In this document: positions 46,595 through 55,474 of the stretch, piece by piece
Numbering within the stretch: position 1 is the first letter of the stretch
Layout: every line of letters starts with the position of its first letter
Assembly: GCA_045106765.1 (NCBI GenBank)
Contig: JBGCFD010000067.1
Span: 88,858-152,857, forward strand
Source of the DNA: CAJQQY01 sp045106765
Lineage (GTDB): Bacteria > Bacteroidota > Bacteroidia > Chitinophagales > Saprospiraceae
Direction of reading: 5' to 3'
Length of the DNA stretch: 64,000 bases
Made by a program: the position numbers and the translations under genes
Notes under the pieces: model-generated
Seen by the model: the letters and a program-made list of their open reading frames with translations, nothing else
Databases searched by the model: none
What the model was told of the DNA's origin: nothing

Positions 46595-46742
46595 TTGTTT
46601 GTTTTTTTGCTACTGACTTGGACTGACTAATATGACTTTTTGTGACTTCGCCCGCTAGGTGTTAATTATAAAAAATACACTTTTGGGAAGGTCATAAAAA
46701 GTCATATTAGTCAGTCCAAGTCAGTAGCAAAAAAACAAACAA
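46595..46742. repeat. Perfect 47-bp palindrome with GACT-iterated arms, copy B2
   Basis: The arms at 46595-46641 and 46696-46742 are perfect reverse complements around a 54-base loop. They share the core ACTGACTTGGACTGACT with copy B1 at 42250-42375, but differ at two adjacent stem positions where both partners change together. T-tracts lie outside on the left and A-tracts on the right. The element starts at the base after the amidase TGA and ends 59 bases before the MCE start codon. Confidence 0.95.
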
Positions 46743-46801
46743 CCATTTCAAACTTCATCCGTTAAATAAAATGTTAATCAACAAAAAAATACCGATAGAT
46801 T

Positions 46802-47872
46802 ATGTCTAGAGAAACAAGAATTGGAATTTTATCCATATTAGTAATTGCCGCCTCAATCTGGGGATACAAGTTTATTAAAGGTCAGAATATATTTTCTTCT
46901 CAGCAGTTTTTTTATATTAATTACGATGATGTTGGTCAAATGCAACCATCAAGTCCTGTTTTTAATTTAGGTTTTCAAATAGGAACAGTAACTGATATTT
47001 ACAGGGAACCAGATAAATATGATAAGGTAGTAGTAGAAATTGAGGTGATCAAAAAATTCAAAGTCCCAAAAGAAACGATTGCAATCATTAACCAATCTGC
47101 CATGGGTGATAAATCGATTCATCTTGAATTTAAAAATCCTTGTTCTGCCCCTGATTGTGCAAAAAGTGGAGACTATTTAAAAGGGGAATACAAATCTGTT
47201 TTAGGTTCAATGACAAGTACTGAGGAAATAGCTGAGTACATGAAAGAAATTACAAAAGGACTAAAAGAGGTTACTGGAAAATTAGACACGATGGTTAATG
47301 ACCCAAATAATGTAATGGGAAAAACGATGAGCGACCTTCAGTTAACTATGGCAAATATGAAAAACTTAACGGGCAACCTCAATCGAGAGATGGCACGAAA
47401 TGGAAAAGTCAATAAAATCCTAGAAAATGTCCAACAGTTAACCGCTAGTATCGAAGAGCAAAAAATGAAATCTATTCTTGCCAATGCAGATTCTATCTCA
47501 GCAAAAGTCAAGGCAATAGATATGCAAGCTATCTCCGACAATACTAATAAAACAATGGAAGAAACTCAAGCTGCAGTTGCCAAAATGAAAGAAACAATGA
47601 AAGAAGCAGATAAAGCTATCCTTGAATTCAATTCTCTTTTGGCTGGAATAAATAAAGGAGAAGGTTCTATTGGGAAATTAGTAAAAGATGACAAATTGTA
47701 TGATGAGTTAAAAGAAGCTGCCGAAAAAGCTAACGTTTTAATGTTAGATATTCAACAAAGACCAGCTCGATATATTCCTTTTAAATCAAGAAGAAAGGTG
47801 AGAAAAATTGATAAAAAAAATCCGCTTGTTTTACCTGCTGAAGAAACTACTGAAGGAAAAAAGAAAGACTAA
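46802..47872 (+). CDS. MCE/MlaD-family lipid transport protein
   Basis: The 356-residue protein has one N-terminal membrane segment (about 7-24) and an MCE domain (about 35-115), with 'YINYDDVGQMQPSSPVFNLGFQIGTV' split over that region and the following beta-strands. A long coiled-coil stretch (about 135-310) has Ser/Lys/Glu heptads, including the 'SIGKLVKDDKLYDEL' motif usual near the C-terminus. Family members form hexameric channels for phospholipid transport between inner and outer membranes. No mlaE/mlaF genes are adjacent here. The amidase gene upstream shares its strand, but a palindrome separates the two. Confidence 0.88.
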   Translation: MSRETRIGILSILVIAASIWGYKFIKGQNIFSSQQFFYINYDDVGQMQPSSPVFNLGFQIGTVTDIYREPDKYDKVVVEIEVIKKFKVPKETIAIINQSAMGDKSIHLEFKNPCSAPDCAKSGDYLKGEYKSVLGSMTSTEEIAEYMKEITKGLKEVTGKLDTMVNDPNNVMGKTMSDLQLTMANMKNLTGNLNREMARNGKVNKILENVQQLTASIEEQKMKSILANADSISAKVKAIDMQAISDNTNKTMEETQAAVAKMKETMKEADKAILEFNSLLAGINKGEGSIGKLVKDDKLYDELKEAAEKANVLMLDIQQRPARYIPFKSRRKVRKIDKKNPLVLPAEETTEGKKKD

Positions 47873-47888
47873 ATTTTCTTTTAAATTG

Positions 47889-47931
47889 AAAAACGTCGAT
47901 CAAGATTTATTAAATTTTGATCGGCGTTTTT
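47889..47931. terminator. Bidirectional intrinsic terminator
   Basis: A 15-bp stem (AAAAACGTCGATCAA with TTGATCGGCGTTTTT, one G-T pair) has a 13-base loop. It lies between the convergent MCE and murB genes. Confidence 0.85.
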
Positions 47932-47968
47932 GTTACAACAATCTTATATAATGGCTTCTCATTTTCTT

Positions 47969-48976
47969 TTATAAAACATTGACTTCCGCACTCAACTTAA
48001 TCCCAAATTTCTTCTCCACCGAATCAATTATTTTCATCGCTAATCGATAAACTTCCTTCCCCGTTGCATTTCCATAATTGACAAGTACGAGCGCTTGCTT
48101 CGCATGGCTTCCCGTATTTCCAACTCGCTTCCCCTTCCAACCACATTGTTCAATTAACCAACCTGCAGGAATTTTGATTTTTCCATTTTCCAAAGGATAA
48201 AAAACAATATCGGGAAATGACTTTTGCAACTGCTTAAATTGTCGTTTTGAGATTTCTGGATTTTTAAAAAAACTGCCTGAGTTGCCTAATTCAGCAGGGT
48301 CAGGTAATTTGGAAGAACGGATTTCGATCACCGCTTTTGATACATCCTTGATCGTTGGATTTTTTATTTTTTTTGCTTCGAGCGTTTGTTTGATCGCTCC
48401 ATAATTCAAGTTGAGTGTTGGATTTTTTGACAACTTAAAATACACCTTCGTGATGCAAAACTTACCTTTCAATTTTTTCTTAAAAATACTTTCTCGATAG
48501 CCAAAGTTGCAATCCTTTTTTCTAAAAATATAAACCTGACCTGTTGCTAATTCAACTGCTTCTAGTTGATGAAAAACATCTTTTAATTCTACTCCGTAAG
48601 CTCCAATATTTTGGATCGGAGAAGCTCCTACTCTACCTGGAATCAAGGATAAATTTTCAATACCTCCCAATCCCTTTTTGATCGTCCACAAGACGAACTG
48701 ATGCCAATTTTCTCCTCCGCCTGCTGAAACATAAACACTTTTGGGAAAATCTCGTTCCACCTTTTTTCCCAAAATAGAATTATGAATGACTAGTCCTTTT
48801 ACTTTTTTTGTCAGCAACAAATTACTGCCTCCACCAAGAATAAAAATCGGTTTTTTATTTTCCAATAAAACATTTTGCAACTCTTCAACTGACCGCACAT
48901 CAACAAAAGATTCCGCCTTGACATCAATCCCAAAGGTGTTGAATGATTGAAGTGATTTGTCTTTTTCAAAATTCAT
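47969..48976 (-). CDS. murB: UDP-N-acetylenolpyruvoylglucosamine reductase MurB
   Basis: The 335-residue protein is a full-length MurB with an FAD-binding N-terminal half ('FILGGGSNLLLT', 45-56; 'IPGRVGASPIQNIGAYGVE', 112-130). Active-site residues are visible: Arg161 in FGYRES, Ser235 in NSGSFFKNP and Glu331 in SAEVNVL. The Tyr-loop arrangement is of type I. It reduces UDP-GlcNAc-enolpyruvate to UDP-MurNAc with NADPH in the cytoplasm. A -7-like element lies only a few bases upstream of the ATG, which implies a leaderless or very short-leader mRNA. Confidence 0.95.
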   Translation of the reverse strand: MNFEKDKSLQSFNTFGIDVKAESFVDVRSVEELQNVLLENKKPIFILGGGSNLLLTKKVKGLVIHNSILGKKVERDFPKSVYVSAGGGENWHQFVLWTIKKGLGGIENLSLIPGRVGASPIQNIGAYGVELKDVFHQLEAVELATGQVYIFRKKDCNFGYRESIFKKKLKGKFCITKVYFKLSKNPTLNLNYGAIKQTLEAKKIKNPTIKDVSKAVIEIRSSKLPDPAELGNSGSFFKNPEISKRQFKQLQKSFPDIVFYPLENGKIKIPAGWLIEQCGWKGKRVGNTGSHAKQALVLVNYGNATGKEVYRLAMKIIDSVEKKFGIKLSAEVNVL

Positions 48977-48981
48977 GGTGG

Positions 48982-48989
48982 CGAAGATA
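48982..48989 (-). promoter_or_regulatory. Putative murB -7 element with almost no leader
   Basis: TATCTTCG on the minus strand (48989 to 48982) ends five bases before the murB ATG at 48976. The spacing predicts transcription start at or next to the start codon. Confidence 0.4.
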
Positions 48990-49082
48990 CAAAAAAGACC
49001 GCTACGCTGACAGAGGTTAAATCGGTCTAAAATTCAAAAAAAATTGATACTTTTAATTTTTAAAATAAAACTAGCTCAATCA

Positions 49083-49937
49083 ATGAAAAAATTTCTCTTT
49101 TTGACTTTCATCTTCTCCACTTTTTTTATGTCTTGTAAAAAATCTGTTTTGGATAAACCATTCAATCCTATTCTTTACAAAACAGAATTTGCTCAATTTT
49201 TTAAAGATGAAAACATCTCAAATAAAGATGCATTTCTAATCAATTACGCCATCATTCGACAACGTGATTATTTAGGTTACGAAATAGAAGGAAAAACTTA
49301 TGGAGAAATTTTGGACATGGCAAAAGCCTATCATCAAAATGGAATGTCTATCAACGAAACCTACGATGAGGTGGAATACCAAGATGAATTGGAAGTTACC
49401 TTTAGTAATATCAAATCGACTTTCCTCAATAAATCGGAAACCTCAACGGCGAAAGTGAAAAATCTAAAATTTAAGGCAACTTATAAAAATATTTCGGATA
49501 AAGATATAGCGTTGAACTTAGCCACTTTTATTATCAATGGTCCATTCAAGCAACACTTGATGACGGCTGGATATGAAACAAATTGTAAAATCTTAGCAGG
49601 AGAAAAGATGGTGGTCAACTATGTCGTCAACTCCAAAAAAATTAGAGATAATTTATTTCATGGAAAAACTAGTAAAATAAAAAGGCTCATGATTGATGAT
49701 ATTATTGATAATGTAGAAATACAACTTGGAGGCTTGAAAATTGATAAAAACCCTACATATTATGAAGAATGTTTTATCGAGGATTTGGTGGTTGAACCAT
49801 TCCAACTAAGTAATTATAAAGAGATGTATCCTGATAAAAAATTCAATGCAAAAAAGGTCAACGGAATTCAGACGGTACATCGTGGTCCTCGATTTTTCAC
49901 AAAAGAAGATACTGACAAAGCATTAAAATATAAGTAA
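49083..49937 (+). CDS. Lipoprotein of unknown function, 285 aa
   Basis: The start at 49083 (MKKFLFLTF) is chosen over an ATG at 49044 because it gives a normal signal peptide with lipobox FMSC (Cys18). The mature protein has mixed alpha/beta character. It has a segment with 'INYAIIRQRDYLGYEIEGKTYGEILDMAKAY' spread over 45-80 and a C-terminal 'RGPRFFTKEDTDKALKYK'. No named family was recognised. It precedes a run of three small membrane-protein genes on the same strand with gaps of 10-35 bases, so they probably form one unit. Confidence 0.72.
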   Translation: MKKFLFLTFIFSTFFMSCKKSVLDKPFNPILYKTEFAQFFKDENISNKDAFLINYAIIRQRDYLGYEIEGKTYGEILDMAKAYHQNGMSINETYDEVEYQDELEVTFSNIKSTFLNKSETSTAKVKNLKFKATYKNISDKDIALNLATFIINGPFKQHLMTAGYETNCKILAGEKMVVNYVVNSKKIRDNLFHGKTSKIKRLMIDDIIDNVEIQLGGLKIDKNPTYYEECFIEDLVVEPFQLSNYKEMYPDKKFNAKKVNGIQTVHRGPRFFTKEDTDKALKYK

Positions 49938-49947
49938 AAATCAAAAT

Positions 49948-50283
49948 ATGAAAAATTCAATTTACGGAATTATCGTTATTATTTTACTCGGATTGTTAGT
50001 TCATCAATTTACGCCTTGGTGGAGCATTGTGATTGTGGCTGCTATTGTTGGAGGCATTTTTAATGAGCATGCTGGTAAAAGTTTTGTGTTTGGATTCATT
50101 GGTGTATTTTTTTTGTGGGGCATTGCTGCTTTTCAAATAGACGCAGGAAATGAAAGTATTCTTTCCACTCGAATGGCAGAAATATTTGGAGCAAATATGA
50201 TTATAGTTACTGCTCTACTCGGAGGAATACTCGGAGGGATGGGTGCATTAACAGGAACTCTTGGCCAACGACTTTTCAAGTAA
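49948..50283 (+). CDS. Small integral membrane protein, 111 aa
   Basis: Three or four hydrophobic segments cover most of the protein, with Gly-rich helices (GGILGGMGALTGTLG at the end). No family was recognised. The gene lies 10 bases after the lipoprotein gene and 34 bases before the first of two 2TM-domain genes, which points to co-transcription. A role in membrane organisation or ion passage cannot be separated from other options. Confidence 0.7.
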   Translation: MKNSIYGIIVIILLGLLVHQFTPWWSIVIVAAIVGGIFNEHAGKSFVFGFIGVFFLWGIAAFQIDAGNESILSTRMAEIFGANMIIVTALLGGILGGMGALTGTLGQRLFK

Positions 50284-50317
50284 TTTTTCTTATTTTTGAA
50301 TAAGATAAAATCAAAAA

Positions 50318-50701
50318 ATGACAGAACAAGAAGTTTTTGAAAAAGCTAAAAAACAGGTTAGAGCTAAAAAAGGATTCTACATGCATTTTGGATCTTTTTG
50401 CGCCACAACACTTTTTTTGTTTACCATTAATTATTTGACTAGTCCCAATTTTTGGTGGTTTTTATTTCCCACTTTAGGTTGGGGAATTGGGATTGTTTCT
50501 CACTACATTGGGGTATTTGGCATCTCTAGTCCTTCTGGTGAAGATTGGGAAGAAAAAGAATTGGAAAAGGAAATGAGAAAAATCAAACGCCAGCATTTTA
50601 TAGAACCTGAAGAAGAAAATATTACACTTCCTGATCATGAATTAGAATTAAAGGAATTTAAAAAATTACGAGACGAATGGGAGGATAAAGATTTTGTTTG
50701 A
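50318..50701 (+). CDS. 2TM-domain protein, copy 1
   Basis: The 127-residue protein has the 2TM-domain layout: an amphipathic start (EKAKKQVRAKKGFYMHFGSF), two membrane helices separated by 'TSPNFWWFLFP', then 'GWGIGIVSHYIGVFG' and a charged C-terminal tail ending 'LRDEWEDKDFV'. The domain is often found at the N-terminus of LytTR sensor kinases, but here it stands alone. The next gene is a clear tandem paralogue of the same length. Confidence 0.85.
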   Translation: MTEQEVFEKAKKQVRAKKGFYMHFGSFCATTLFLFTINYLTSPNFWWFLFPTLGWGIGIVSHYIGVFGISSPSGEDWEEKELEKEMRKIKRQHFIEPEEENITLPDHELELKEFKKLRDEWEDKDFV

Positions 50702-50718
50702 TTCCAAACTAAAATAAT

Positions 50719-51102
50719 ATGACTCAAGAAGAAATATATAATAAAGCTAAAGAGAAGGTCAATGCAAAAAAGTTTTTCTATATCCATTTTGGAATTTACT
50801 TAATGGGAATTATTACTTTATTCATCATCAATAATTTTACAACTCCTGGGTTTTGGTGGTTTTTATTTGCAGTACTAGGTTGGGGCATGGGGATTATCGC
50901 ACATTATCTTACTGCATTTGGACTTCCAGGAAAAGGTGAAAACTGGGAGGAAGAAGAACTCGAAAAAGAAATTAAAAAATTAGAACGAAAACAGTTTTAT
51001 CAAGCAAATAGGAAACATGAATTTCCGTTACCCGATGAAAAATTAGATCTAAAAGAAATAAAAAAACTACGAGATGAGTGGGATGATCGTGATTTCGTTT
51101 AA
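50719..51102 (+). CDS. 2TM-domain protein, copy 2 (tandem paralogue)
   Basis: This 127-residue protein matches its upstream neighbour in length, in both membrane helices (TTPGFWWFLFAVLGWGMGII) and in the C-terminal motif (KKLRDEWDDRDFV), so it arose by tandem duplication. The gap to copy 1 is 17 bases. Its final codons overlap the start region of the following T9SS protein gene in a different frame. The Lys/Glu-rich tail (about 80-110) is the most diverged part. Confidence 0.85.
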   Translation: MTQEEIYNKAKEKVNAKKFFYIHFGIYLMGIITLFIINNFTTPGFWWFLFAVLGWGMGIIAHYLTAFGLPGKGENWEEEELEKEIKKLERKQFYQANRKHEFPLPDEKLDLKEIKKLRDEWDDRDFV

Positions 51103-53002
51103 AAGGCTAACAACTACATTTATTTTCATAACAGTATACTTACATTTTATAGTTGCGCAGGATATTCCATTTACATGCAATCAAGATGCGTACTTTTCCC
51201 ACCATGAATCAGGAGGTGATTTTTTTTATAAATTCAATCCTTCTTTTAATTTTACTTTAATCAAACAGTTAGATTTTTCGGTCAATGGACTTGCTTATAA
51301 TCCTAATGATAATTTTATTTATGCTATCAATGAAAGCAATTCACAAATAGTTCGATTGGACAAAAATGGCGATCATACCAACTTGGGATTTCCAACTGGT
51401 TTGCCTGGAAGTAGTTATTGGGCAGGCACATTTGATAAAAATGGAAACATGATTATTTCAGGTGGAGGAGATGCATGGGTCGTTGTTTTAGATGTTAGTG
51501 TTTCCCCTCCAATAGTCCTTTCTGCAGTCGAAAAATTCTATTCAGATGGTGCATCTGGAAATCCAGTATTTGGAGATATTGCTGTAGATCCAATTTCAGG
51601 AATTTGCTACTCATTTGAAAATGGATCGAGTAGACTGGTCACGATAGATTTAAACTCTGGAGCAGTCGAAAAAATCGGTACAAATACTAGTCCTTCCTCC
51701 AATATTTTTGGTGGACTTTATTTCGATGCAAGTGGAGAACTCACCGGAATTAGTTTAAAAGATATTTATAAAATAAATAAAGTTACTGGTGCCTCAACCC
51801 TCATTGGAGAAGGTTTAGATATCAATACTGGAATTGATGCTTGTGGTTGTTTAAATAAAATTCAATTTAATAAATCTATCGATTCATCTGAAACTTGTCA
51901 TGGAGACACCGTCATTTTCACCTTTAGTATTATCAATAATTCAGATAATACTTTTACTGATATTCAATTTGCTGATCCTCTCCATCCTGATCTAATTTGG
52001 TTAGGAAATCCTAGTAACACATTTGGAGGGACGGTGGAAATCATCCCACTTGCCAGCGACTATAACTTACTGACTATCAATGAAATGCAAATACTACCAA
52101 GCACCTCCGAGTTTACTATCTCAGCATTGGTTATTGGCAGTTCTTCTAATTTTTCGACCATTTATAACCAGGCAAAAATAGAAGGATTCACTCAAATTTG
52201 GGAAAGTATCATCGATTCTAACAATCCACTTACATCAGACGAAGGTGATGCTACGCAAGTCAACATTTCTCCTACCCCATCATTCGAAATGAATTTACAA
52301 TCATTGGAAAATGAATGTGAAGGTGACCCCATTGCTCTATTTGCCAATGTTCCTTTCCCAGGTGAATATGTCTGGGAAACACCCAATGGAGGATTTTCTG
52401 AAAGTCAAAATTACAATCAACTCTATTCAACATTTGATGATAGCGGAACTTATAACATTACATTTACGGATGATTACGGATGCCAGATTGATAGTTTTTT
52501 AAACATAGAAATTTCGCCAAGTCCTATGCTTAATTTGGGAAATGACTCAATGTTTTGTTTGGAAAACCCGTTCTATATTTCTGCTGGAAGTCATACCAAT
52601 TACCTCTGGCAAGATGGATCAACAACCGATAAATTTTTAGTAGAAAATTATGGCACATTTGCAGTAGAAGTGATGAATGAATTTGGATGTTTTGGAATTG
52701 ATAGTATCTCTTTTTCCACTAATTGTTCCACCGAACTTTTTGTTCCCAATGCCTTTTCTCCTAACGAAGATGGTCAAAATGATTTCTTTCAAGCTTACGG
52801 AATTGAAGTAGTCAATTTTAATTTAAAAATCTTCGATCGTTGGGGTGCATTTCTTTTTGAAAGTAATAAAATAGAGCAAGGTTGGAACGGAAAATTTAGA
52901 GGACAACTAAAAGAAAATGGTGTTTATGTTTATTATATCAATGCAACTTTTTTGGATGGAACAACTATTCAAAAAAAAGGAGATGTTACTTTGATGAGGT
53001 AA
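51074..53002 (+). CDS. Secreted protein with propeller-like (DUF6923-like) domain and T9SS type B sorting domain
   Basis: The 642-residue reading starts at ATG 51074. ATG 51083 or GTG 51089 would also keep the signal peptide (cleavage near IVA-Q29) and reduce overlap with the upstream gene, so the exact start is uncertain. A propeller-like DUF6923-type region spans about 35-255 ('VNGLAYNPNDNFIYAINESN'). A DUF11-like beta-domain (about 260-395) and a PKD-like stretch (to about 550) follow. The C-terminus (553-642; FVPNAFSPNEDGQNDFF, FDRWG, NGVYVYYI) is a gliding-type T9SS type B sorting domain. The protein is therefore secreted or surface-attached; no catalytic site was seen. Confidence 0.85.
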   Translation: MSGMIVISFKRLTTTFIFITVYLHFIVAQDIPFTCNQDAYFSHHESGGDFFYKFNPSFNFTLIKQLDFSVNGLAYNPNDNFIYAINESNSQIVRLDKNGDHTNLGFPTGLPGSSYWAGTFDKNGNMIISGGGDAWVVVLDVSVSPPIVLSAVEKFYSDGASGNPVFGDIAVDPISGICYSFENGSSRLVTIDLNSGAVEKIGTNTSPSSNIFGGLYFDASGELTGISLKDIYKINKVTGASTLIGEGLDINTGIDACGCLNKIQFNKSIDSSETCHGDTVIFTFSIINNSDNTFTDIQFADPLHPDLIWLGNPSNTFGGTVEIIPLASDYNLLTINEMQILPSTSEFTISALVIGSSSNFSTIYNQAKIEGFTQIWESIIDSNNPLTSDEGDATQVNISPTPSFEMNLQSLENECEGDPIALFANVPFPGEYVWETPNGGFSESQNYNQLYSTFDDSGTYNITFTDDYGCQIDSFLNIEISPSPMLNLGNDSMFCLENPFYISAGSHTNYLWQDGSTTDKFLVENYGTFAVEVMNEFGCFGIDSISFSTNCSTELFVPNAFSPNEDGQNDFFQAYGIEVVNFNLKIFDRWGAFLFESNKIEQGWNGKFRGQLKENGVYVYYINATFLDGTTIQKKGDVTLMR

Positions 53003-53064
53003 TTTTTTATTCACGAAGCAAAGTCTAATAAGTAAAAATAAAAACTGTTCACCAAATTATTATT

Positions 53065-53128
53065 TTACCACATAGACACATAGAACACATAGTATTTTAC
53101 CTATATCTTCTATGTGCCTATGTGGTAA
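53065..53128. repeat. Palindrome with ACATAG-iterated arms, element C
   Basis: Arms of 28 bases (53065-53092 and 53101-53128) match except at three positions, around an 8-base loop. The left arm carries three ACATAG units and the right arm the complementary CTATGTG series. The outer ends read TATTTTACCAC and GTGGTAACAAAAA. It lies between convergent T9SS genes, yet the T/A tract polarity is not that of an intrinsic terminator. Confidence 0.9.
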
Positions 53129-53155
53129 CAAAAATTATGTAATGGTTTTAAATTT

Positions 53156-55474
53156 TTAAAAAAACGAAACTTTCCCTGACCACGACTCCCCATTTTCCAT
53201 TTCTATTTTTAGAAAATAAATTCCAACATTCCAATTTTTTTCCAAAAAAGAAAACGTGTAATATTCCCCTTCCAAATCATTTTCCTCAAAAATAACTCTT
53301 CCTAACTGATCTATAATTTCAACATTCCATGAGTAGTTATTTTCATTTTCCAAAACAATATTCACGACATCATGAATTGGATTTGGAAAAACATTCACCT
53401 CCAATTTTTTAGTGAAAAAATCAACTTCTAGCGCCATGTTTGAAGCTGCAGGAGTGGGTTCTGCAATTTGGAAAGTACCTGTTCCATTCGGTAACCTCGC
53501 CAAAGATTGATCTGTCTCAACTTCTCCAAATTCATAGCCGTCAATCATAGAAAAATTATTACTTGCTGCATCAAATATTCCGACAAATTCACCACCAGCA
53601 CTTAATTTAAAATTGGTATGATTAGATCCCTGAACCTCATCGTTATCTGCCCAAAAGATTAAAAATTCTCCTGGCTGAATACTCAAATCAGGCAGTTGCC
53701 ATTTGTCAGGTGAATTTTGATTATCTGATAAATATTTATCTCCCAAATAAATTGGATCAGCACCTCCATTATAAATTTCTACCCAATCATCATACTCACC
53801 TGCATCATCCGTAAATGTATTGTTATTACTTGCCATGATTTCATTGACATAAAGTGGCAAATCTGAATTTCCAATAAAAATTGTTTGGTTTACACACTTC
53901 GGCGCACGATTTTCCAAACCAATGGCATCAACCACTTTTACAAAATAATCCAACTCACCTCCACTTCCAATGGGAGGAATTATTACACCATAAATTCCAT
54001 CATTTGCTTCCTCATCATTATGCAATCCATCATCAAACATTTCAATAATTTCAATAGTGGGTTGTCCATCAAATTGATAATGAACTTCTACACTAGCGAG
54101 ATCATTATCATCTTCAACCCTTGCCATTATTGCAATGTCTTGATTTAGGTTCGGAAAATTATTTTCAACTTGAGTAATAATTGGTTCGATATTTTGTTGA
54201 TCCCATTGCGAAATCGCAGCGTAATATCGCTCCAAAATATATTCTTTAATTCCATATTTTACATGCCCAGAAAGTGATTGGGTAAATGAATTTTCATAAT
54301 CATCAAAGTCATATCCATAATCTAATCCTGCCAAAGGATCATCCATTCTCCAAGGATCCATTTTTGATTTCAAACTATCTATATGTGGATTTAAATTATT
54401 TTCATTAAAAATATCCATCACAATATTTCGCAAATAATAAGTATACCTATTTTTATATTCTGGTACTTCCATCAGCTTTTCATAAATCGGTCGATACTCA
54501 CTTGAAGGTGACCAAGCATAAATATTTCGATTGGCCCAATCCACATTAAACCAATCAATTCCAAAAGTATTATCTATGTCATAAGGAATATATTCTACTA
54601 ATCCATTTTTAGGATTTTCGTATAAATAAAAATTATTTTTATTAAAAATCGGACCATCCCAATTACTTGTCAAAATATCAAAAACGATATATTTTAAATA
54701 TTGATTAACATTAAAAACTTGCTCCAATTCACAAGCCAGATCATCCGTAGGAGTATTGTTCAACACATCTATAAAATGAGCCAATTTGGAATAATCATTT
54801 TCGTTGGTATTTGTTTTTAATTGATAAACTTGACGCCCAAAAACTACCAATTTATACTCATCAGGATCACTCCCTAAATAATGTAAATCAGCAGGATATA
54901 AACATTTGTAAAGGTTCCCATCTTTGCTCCCAAATCTTAAATCTACAAACTCCTCATCCACATGTTCCACATGAATAAATAACCCGAAGTATTCATTATT
55001 TACATACAATCTTACATGATTACACCTCGAAGCAGGAAGTCCAATTTGGGTTGCCATATCCCAACCTAATTTGGAGCGGATAATCGAAGGGTCGTTGTGC
55101 TCTCCATTTATATTCATTTTTTCCAAACCATAATAATTACGACCAGGTGCATATGTGTTAAAAGAAATTTTAAATGAATTCTTATCGGCAGTTCGAGAAG
55201 TATTACCTCTAAGTCGGAATCCTATATCATTCAATGTATCGCGAATGGTACCATTATCAAAAATAAAAGTCGCATGAAAATGATAGTTACTTTGGGCATT
55301 TGCATCGTCTAAAATGTAATCTAGCGAGTCAGCAGGAAGAAGAATATCAATACGAGGAATAATATCATCACGAAATATTTCGCCAGCCTCTGGAAGTAGA
55401 TTTTGTGAAAAACAATTGACATAAGTTATTAATGTAAAAGCTAAAAAAACAAATTTTATTTGAAATTTAAACAT
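53156..55474 (-). CDS. CotH kinase-family protein with LTD domain and T9SS type A sorting domain
   Basis: The 772-residue protein has a signal peptide (cleavage near CFS-Q24). The CotH-like region (about 35-420) shows 'FRLRGNTSRTADKNSFKISF', 'YGLEKMNINGEHNDPS', 'GLFIHVEHVDEEF' (Glu/Asp cluster) and 'YIPYDIDNTFGIDW' (metal-binding Asp pair). CotH proteins are atypical secreted protein kinases. A beta-rich linker and a lamin-tail domain (about 543-660; 'VNEIMASNNNTFTDDAGEYDDWVEI') precede a type A T9SS domain (about 698-772). The protein is probably surface-exposed and may phosphorylate other secreted proteins. It faces the T9SS type B gene convergently across element C. Confidence 0.88.
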   Translation of the reverse strand: MFKFQIKFVFLAFTLITYVNCFSQNLLPEAGEIFRDDIIPRIDILLPADSLDYILDDANAQSNYHFHATFIFDNGTIRDTLNDIGFRLRGNTSRTADKNSFKISFNTYAPGRNYYGLEKMNINGEHNDPSIIRSKLGWDMATQIGLPASRCNHVRLYVNNEYFGLFIHVEHVDEEFVDLRFGSKDGNLYKCLYPADLHYLGSDPDEYKLVVFGRQVYQLKTNTNENDYSKLAHFIDVLNNTPTDDLACELEQVFNVNQYLKYIVFDILTSNWDGPIFNKNNFYLYENPKNGLVEYIPYDIDNTFGIDWFNVDWANRNIYAWSPSSEYRPIYEKLMEVPEYKNRYTYYLRNIVMDIFNENNLNPHIDSLKSKMDPWRMDDPLAGLDYGYDFDDYENSFTQSLSGHVKYGIKEYILERYYAAISQWDQQNIEPIITQVENNFPNLNQDIAIMARVEDDNDLASVEVHYQFDGQPTIEIIEMFDDGLHNDEEANDGIYGVIIPPIGSGGELDYFVKVVDAIGLENRAPKCVNQTIFIGNSDLPLYVNEIMASNNNTFTDDAGEYDDWVEIYNGGADPIYLGDKYLSDNQNSPDKWQLPDLSIQPGEFLIFWADNDEVQGSNHTNFKLSAGGEFVGIFDAASNNFSMIDGYEFGEVETDQSLARLPNGTGTFQIAEPTPAASNMALEVDFFTKKLEVNVFPNPIHDVVNIVLENENNYSWNVEIIDQLGRVIFEENDLEGEYYTFSFLEKNWNVGIYFLKIEMENGESWSGKVSFF

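Noticed and set aside
46595..46742. B2 as a classical MITE with target-site duplication.
   Set aside because: No direct duplication flanks the element; it abuts the stop codon without repeated bases.
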